From Moraxellaceae bacterium (lineage in GTDB: Bacteria; Pseudomonadota; Gammaproteobacteria; Pseudomonadales; Moraxellaceae): a stretch of 8,345 bases of DNA. Location of the stretch: the NCBI GenBank assembly GCA_003543245.1, contig DPJB01000003.1, forward strand, positions 2,074 to 10,418, in the 5' to 3' direction. Below the pieces are notes generated by a model. The model did no database searches, had not been told where the DNA came from, and saw only the letters and a program-made list of their open reading frames with translations. A program made the translations under genes and the position numbers. This document shows, piece by piece, positions 7,279 to 8,345 of the stretch; the stretch's first letter is position 1; each line of letters begins with the position of its first letter.

Positions 7279-7307
7279 GACTAAAGCCTCCCCATGAGGC
7301 TTTAGTC
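7279..7307 (+). terminator. Terminator-like hairpin after cmk
   Basis: GACTAAAGCCTC (7279-7290) pairs perfectly with GAGGCTTTAGTC (7296-7307) around loop CCCAT, a 12-bp stem 23 bases after the cmk stop. The shape AAAGCCTC...GAGGCTTT is typical of intrinsic terminators, but only three Us occur and they lie within the stem, followed by AGTCGC. Efficient stopping is doubtful; partial read-through into rpsA is possible. Confidence 0.5.
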
Positions 7308-7315
7308 GCTGGAGT

Positions 7316-7432
7316 GGTACTTATCCTGCGTCTGCCAGCGTGGCAGGAGGGTACCTTTAAACAACAGCCCCACATGAGCTGGACATGTGCGGACGTAAAA
7401 ATTGATGCGCAAGCATCGGCAGGTTTTATTAC
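7316..7432 (+). promoter_or_regulatory. Structured rpsA leader with three hairpins (candidate S1 autoregulatory region)
   Basis: Three stems precede the rpsA ATG. The first is GGTAC (7316-7320) with GTACC (7351-7355), enclosing CCT/AGG (7325-7327/7348-7350) and CTGCCA/TGGCAG (7332-7337/7341-7346) with loop GCG. The second is CACATG/CATGTG (7371-7376/7384-7389) with loop AGCTGGA. The third is GATGC/GCATC (7404-7408/7413-7417) closing a GCAA tetraloop, extendable by two G-U pairs. A-rich single-stranded pieces lie between them (around 7356-7367 and 7395-7401). No good Shine-Dalgarno sequence lies just before the ATG; AGG at 7421-7423 is 9 bases away and weak. This resembles the E. coli rpsA leader, where S1 protein represses its own translation through three hairpins separated by A/U-rich segments. 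The stems are seen directly; the regulation is inferred. Confidence 0.5.
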
Positions 7433-8345
7433 ATGAGTGAATCATTTGCCGCCCTCTTTGAAGAGAGCCTGAAAGGTCTGGATGTTGAACGGGGAGCCGT
7501 TATCAGCGGTACCGTGGTTGCCATCGATGATGATTGGGTAACTGTAGACACCGGCCTCAAGTCGGAAGGTGTGATTGCCCGCGAAGAGTTCCTGAATGAT
7601 CGTCGTGAACTCGAAGTGGCTGTGGGCGATTCGGTTGATGTGGTGGTGGACGCACTGGACAACGGCATGGGTTACACCCTGCTGTCCCGTGAAAAGGCCA
7701 AGCGCGCAGAAACCTGGACCCGCCTCGAAAAGATTTTCGAAGGTGGCGAAATCGTCAAGGGCATCATCTCCGGCAAGGTCAAGGGCGGCTTCACCGTGGA
7801 CGTTGGTTCCATTCGCGCCTTCCTGCCTGGTTCGCTGGTCGACATTCGTCCGATCCGTGACACCACGCACCTCGAAGGCCGCGAGCTGGAATTCAAGCTT
7901 ATCAAGCTGGATGCCAAGCGTAACAACGTGGTTGTGTCCCGCCGTGCCGTGATGGAAGCCGAAAGCTCCGCCGAACGCGAAGCCCTGCTGGAAAACCTCC
8001 AGGAAGGTCAGGTCGTCAAGGGCATCATCAAGAACCTCACCGACTACGGCGCATTCGTGGATCTGGGTGGTATCGATGGTCTGCTGCACATCACCGACAT
8101 GGCCTGGAAGCGTATCAAGCACCCGAGCGAAATCGTTGAAGTCGGCCAGGAAGTCACCGTCAAGGTGCTCAAGTTTGACCGCGAGCGTAACCGTGTTTCC
8201 CTGGGTCTGAAGCAGCTGGGTGAAGATCCGTGGCTGGCACTGATGGGCCGCTATCCGGAAGGCACTCGCGTCAAGGCCAAGATCACCAACCTGACCGATT
8301 ACGGCTGCTTTGCCGAAATCGAAGAAGGCGTGGAAGGTCTGGTGC
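7433..8345 (+). CDS. rpsA: 30S ribosomal protein S1, N-terminal part (3' end outside window)
   Basis: The first 304 codons of rpsA are present, against a usual total of about 560. S1 binds mRNA on the small ribosomal subunit and helps unfold and load it for initiation. The start MSESFAALFEESL matches gammaproteobacterial S1 closely. OB-fold S1 domains lie at about 21-87, 105-171 and 192-260, with a fourth beginning near 277. Domains 1-2 carry the ribosome-docking region (GKVKGGF, IRAFLPGSLVD). Domain 3 has NLTDYGAFVDLGG and GLLHITDMAWKR, and domain 4 repeats NLTDYGCFAEIEEG. Codon choice is strongly biased to CGT, CTG, GGT, ATC and AAC, as expected for a highly expressed gene. The ATG at 7433 overlaps the stop of a short upstream frame as ATGA. 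Expression is probably controlled through the structured leader just upstream. Confidence 0.98.
   Translation, partial: MSESFAALFEESLKGLDVERGAVISGTVVAIDDDWVTVDTGLKSEGVIAREEFLNDRRELEVAVGDSVDVVVDALDNGMGYTLLSREKAKRAETWTRLEKIFEGGEIVKGIISGKVKGGFTVDVGSIRAFLPGSLVDIRPIRDTTHLEGRELEFKLIKLDAKRNNVVVSRRAVMEAESSAEREALLENLQEGQVVKGIIKNLTDYGAFVDLGGIDGLLHITDMAWKRIKHPSEIVEVGQEVTVKVLKFDRERNRVSLGLKQLGEDPWLALMGRYPEGTRVKAKITNLTDYGCFAEIEEGVEGLV

Noticed and set aside
7315..7330. Sigma-54-like promoter TGGTAC-N5-CTGC (GG and GC ten bases apart) before rpsA
   Set aside because: It has mismatches in both elements (TGGTAC for TGGCAC, CTGC for TTGC), no activator site is evident, a ribosomal protein gene is an unlikely target, and the same bases form the first leader hairpin.
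1..8345. Mobile elements, CRISPR arrays, tRNA/rRNA genes, phage or defence genes
   Set aside because: I found no direct repeats with spacers, transposase motifs, integration sites or RNA gene signatures; nearly all sequence is explained by conserved housekeeping genes.

Overview
This window is a core housekeeping segment of a gammaproteobacterial chromosome. All genes lie on the + strand in the order gyrA (3' end), serC, pheA, hisC, a tyrA-aroA fusion, cmk, rpsA (5' part). This is the 'mixed-function supraoperon' arrangement known from Pseudomonas and related Pseudomonadales/Oceanospirillales-type bacteria. The TyrA-AroA fusion and a HisC placed between PheA and TyrA point to that group rather than to enterics. 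I cannot name a genus. Base composition is moderately GC-rich throughout, and I see no insertion sequence, tRNA, rRNA, CRISPR array or sign of horizontal transfer.

Layout: 1-669 is the C-terminal end of the DNA gyrase A subunit. From 699 to 6299 four genes for serine and aromatic amino acid synthesis are packed with gaps of 29, 61, 39 and 2 bases. SerC makes phosphoserine. PheA (chorismate mutase/prephenate dehydratase) leads to phenylalanine. HisC is an aminotransferase for histidinol-phosphate and probably aromatic keto acids. TyrA-AroA combines the EPSP synthase step of the shikimate pathway with the prephenate/arogenate dehydrogenase step to tyrosine. A 212-base spacer with a terminator-like hairpin and several palindromes then precedes cmk (CMP kinase). 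A second spacer (7256-7432) holds another terminator-like hairpin and a structured leader in front of rpsA (ribosomal protein S1), which runs off the end of the window.

How they fit together: AroA leads toward chorismate, PheA and TyrA use it, and HisC-type aminotransferases can complete Phe/Tyr synthesis as well as histidine. SerC supplies serine. cmk and rpsA pair nucleotide recycling with translation, as in many gammaproteobacteria. Hairpins without a good U-tract sit between serC and pheA and between pheA and hisC. They look more like mRNA stability or processing elements, or partial attenuators, than full terminators.

I do not see an undescribed multi-gene system. The most interesting material is regulatory: a three-hairpin rpsA leader resembling the E. 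coli S1 autoregulatory fold, with a consensus Shine-Dalgarno string buried in it; a possible 20-codon leader ORF ending in an ATGA overlap with rpsA; a G9 homopolymer inside aroA; and an AroA domain carrying class II EPSP synthase motifs but a glycine at the glyphosate-discriminating position.
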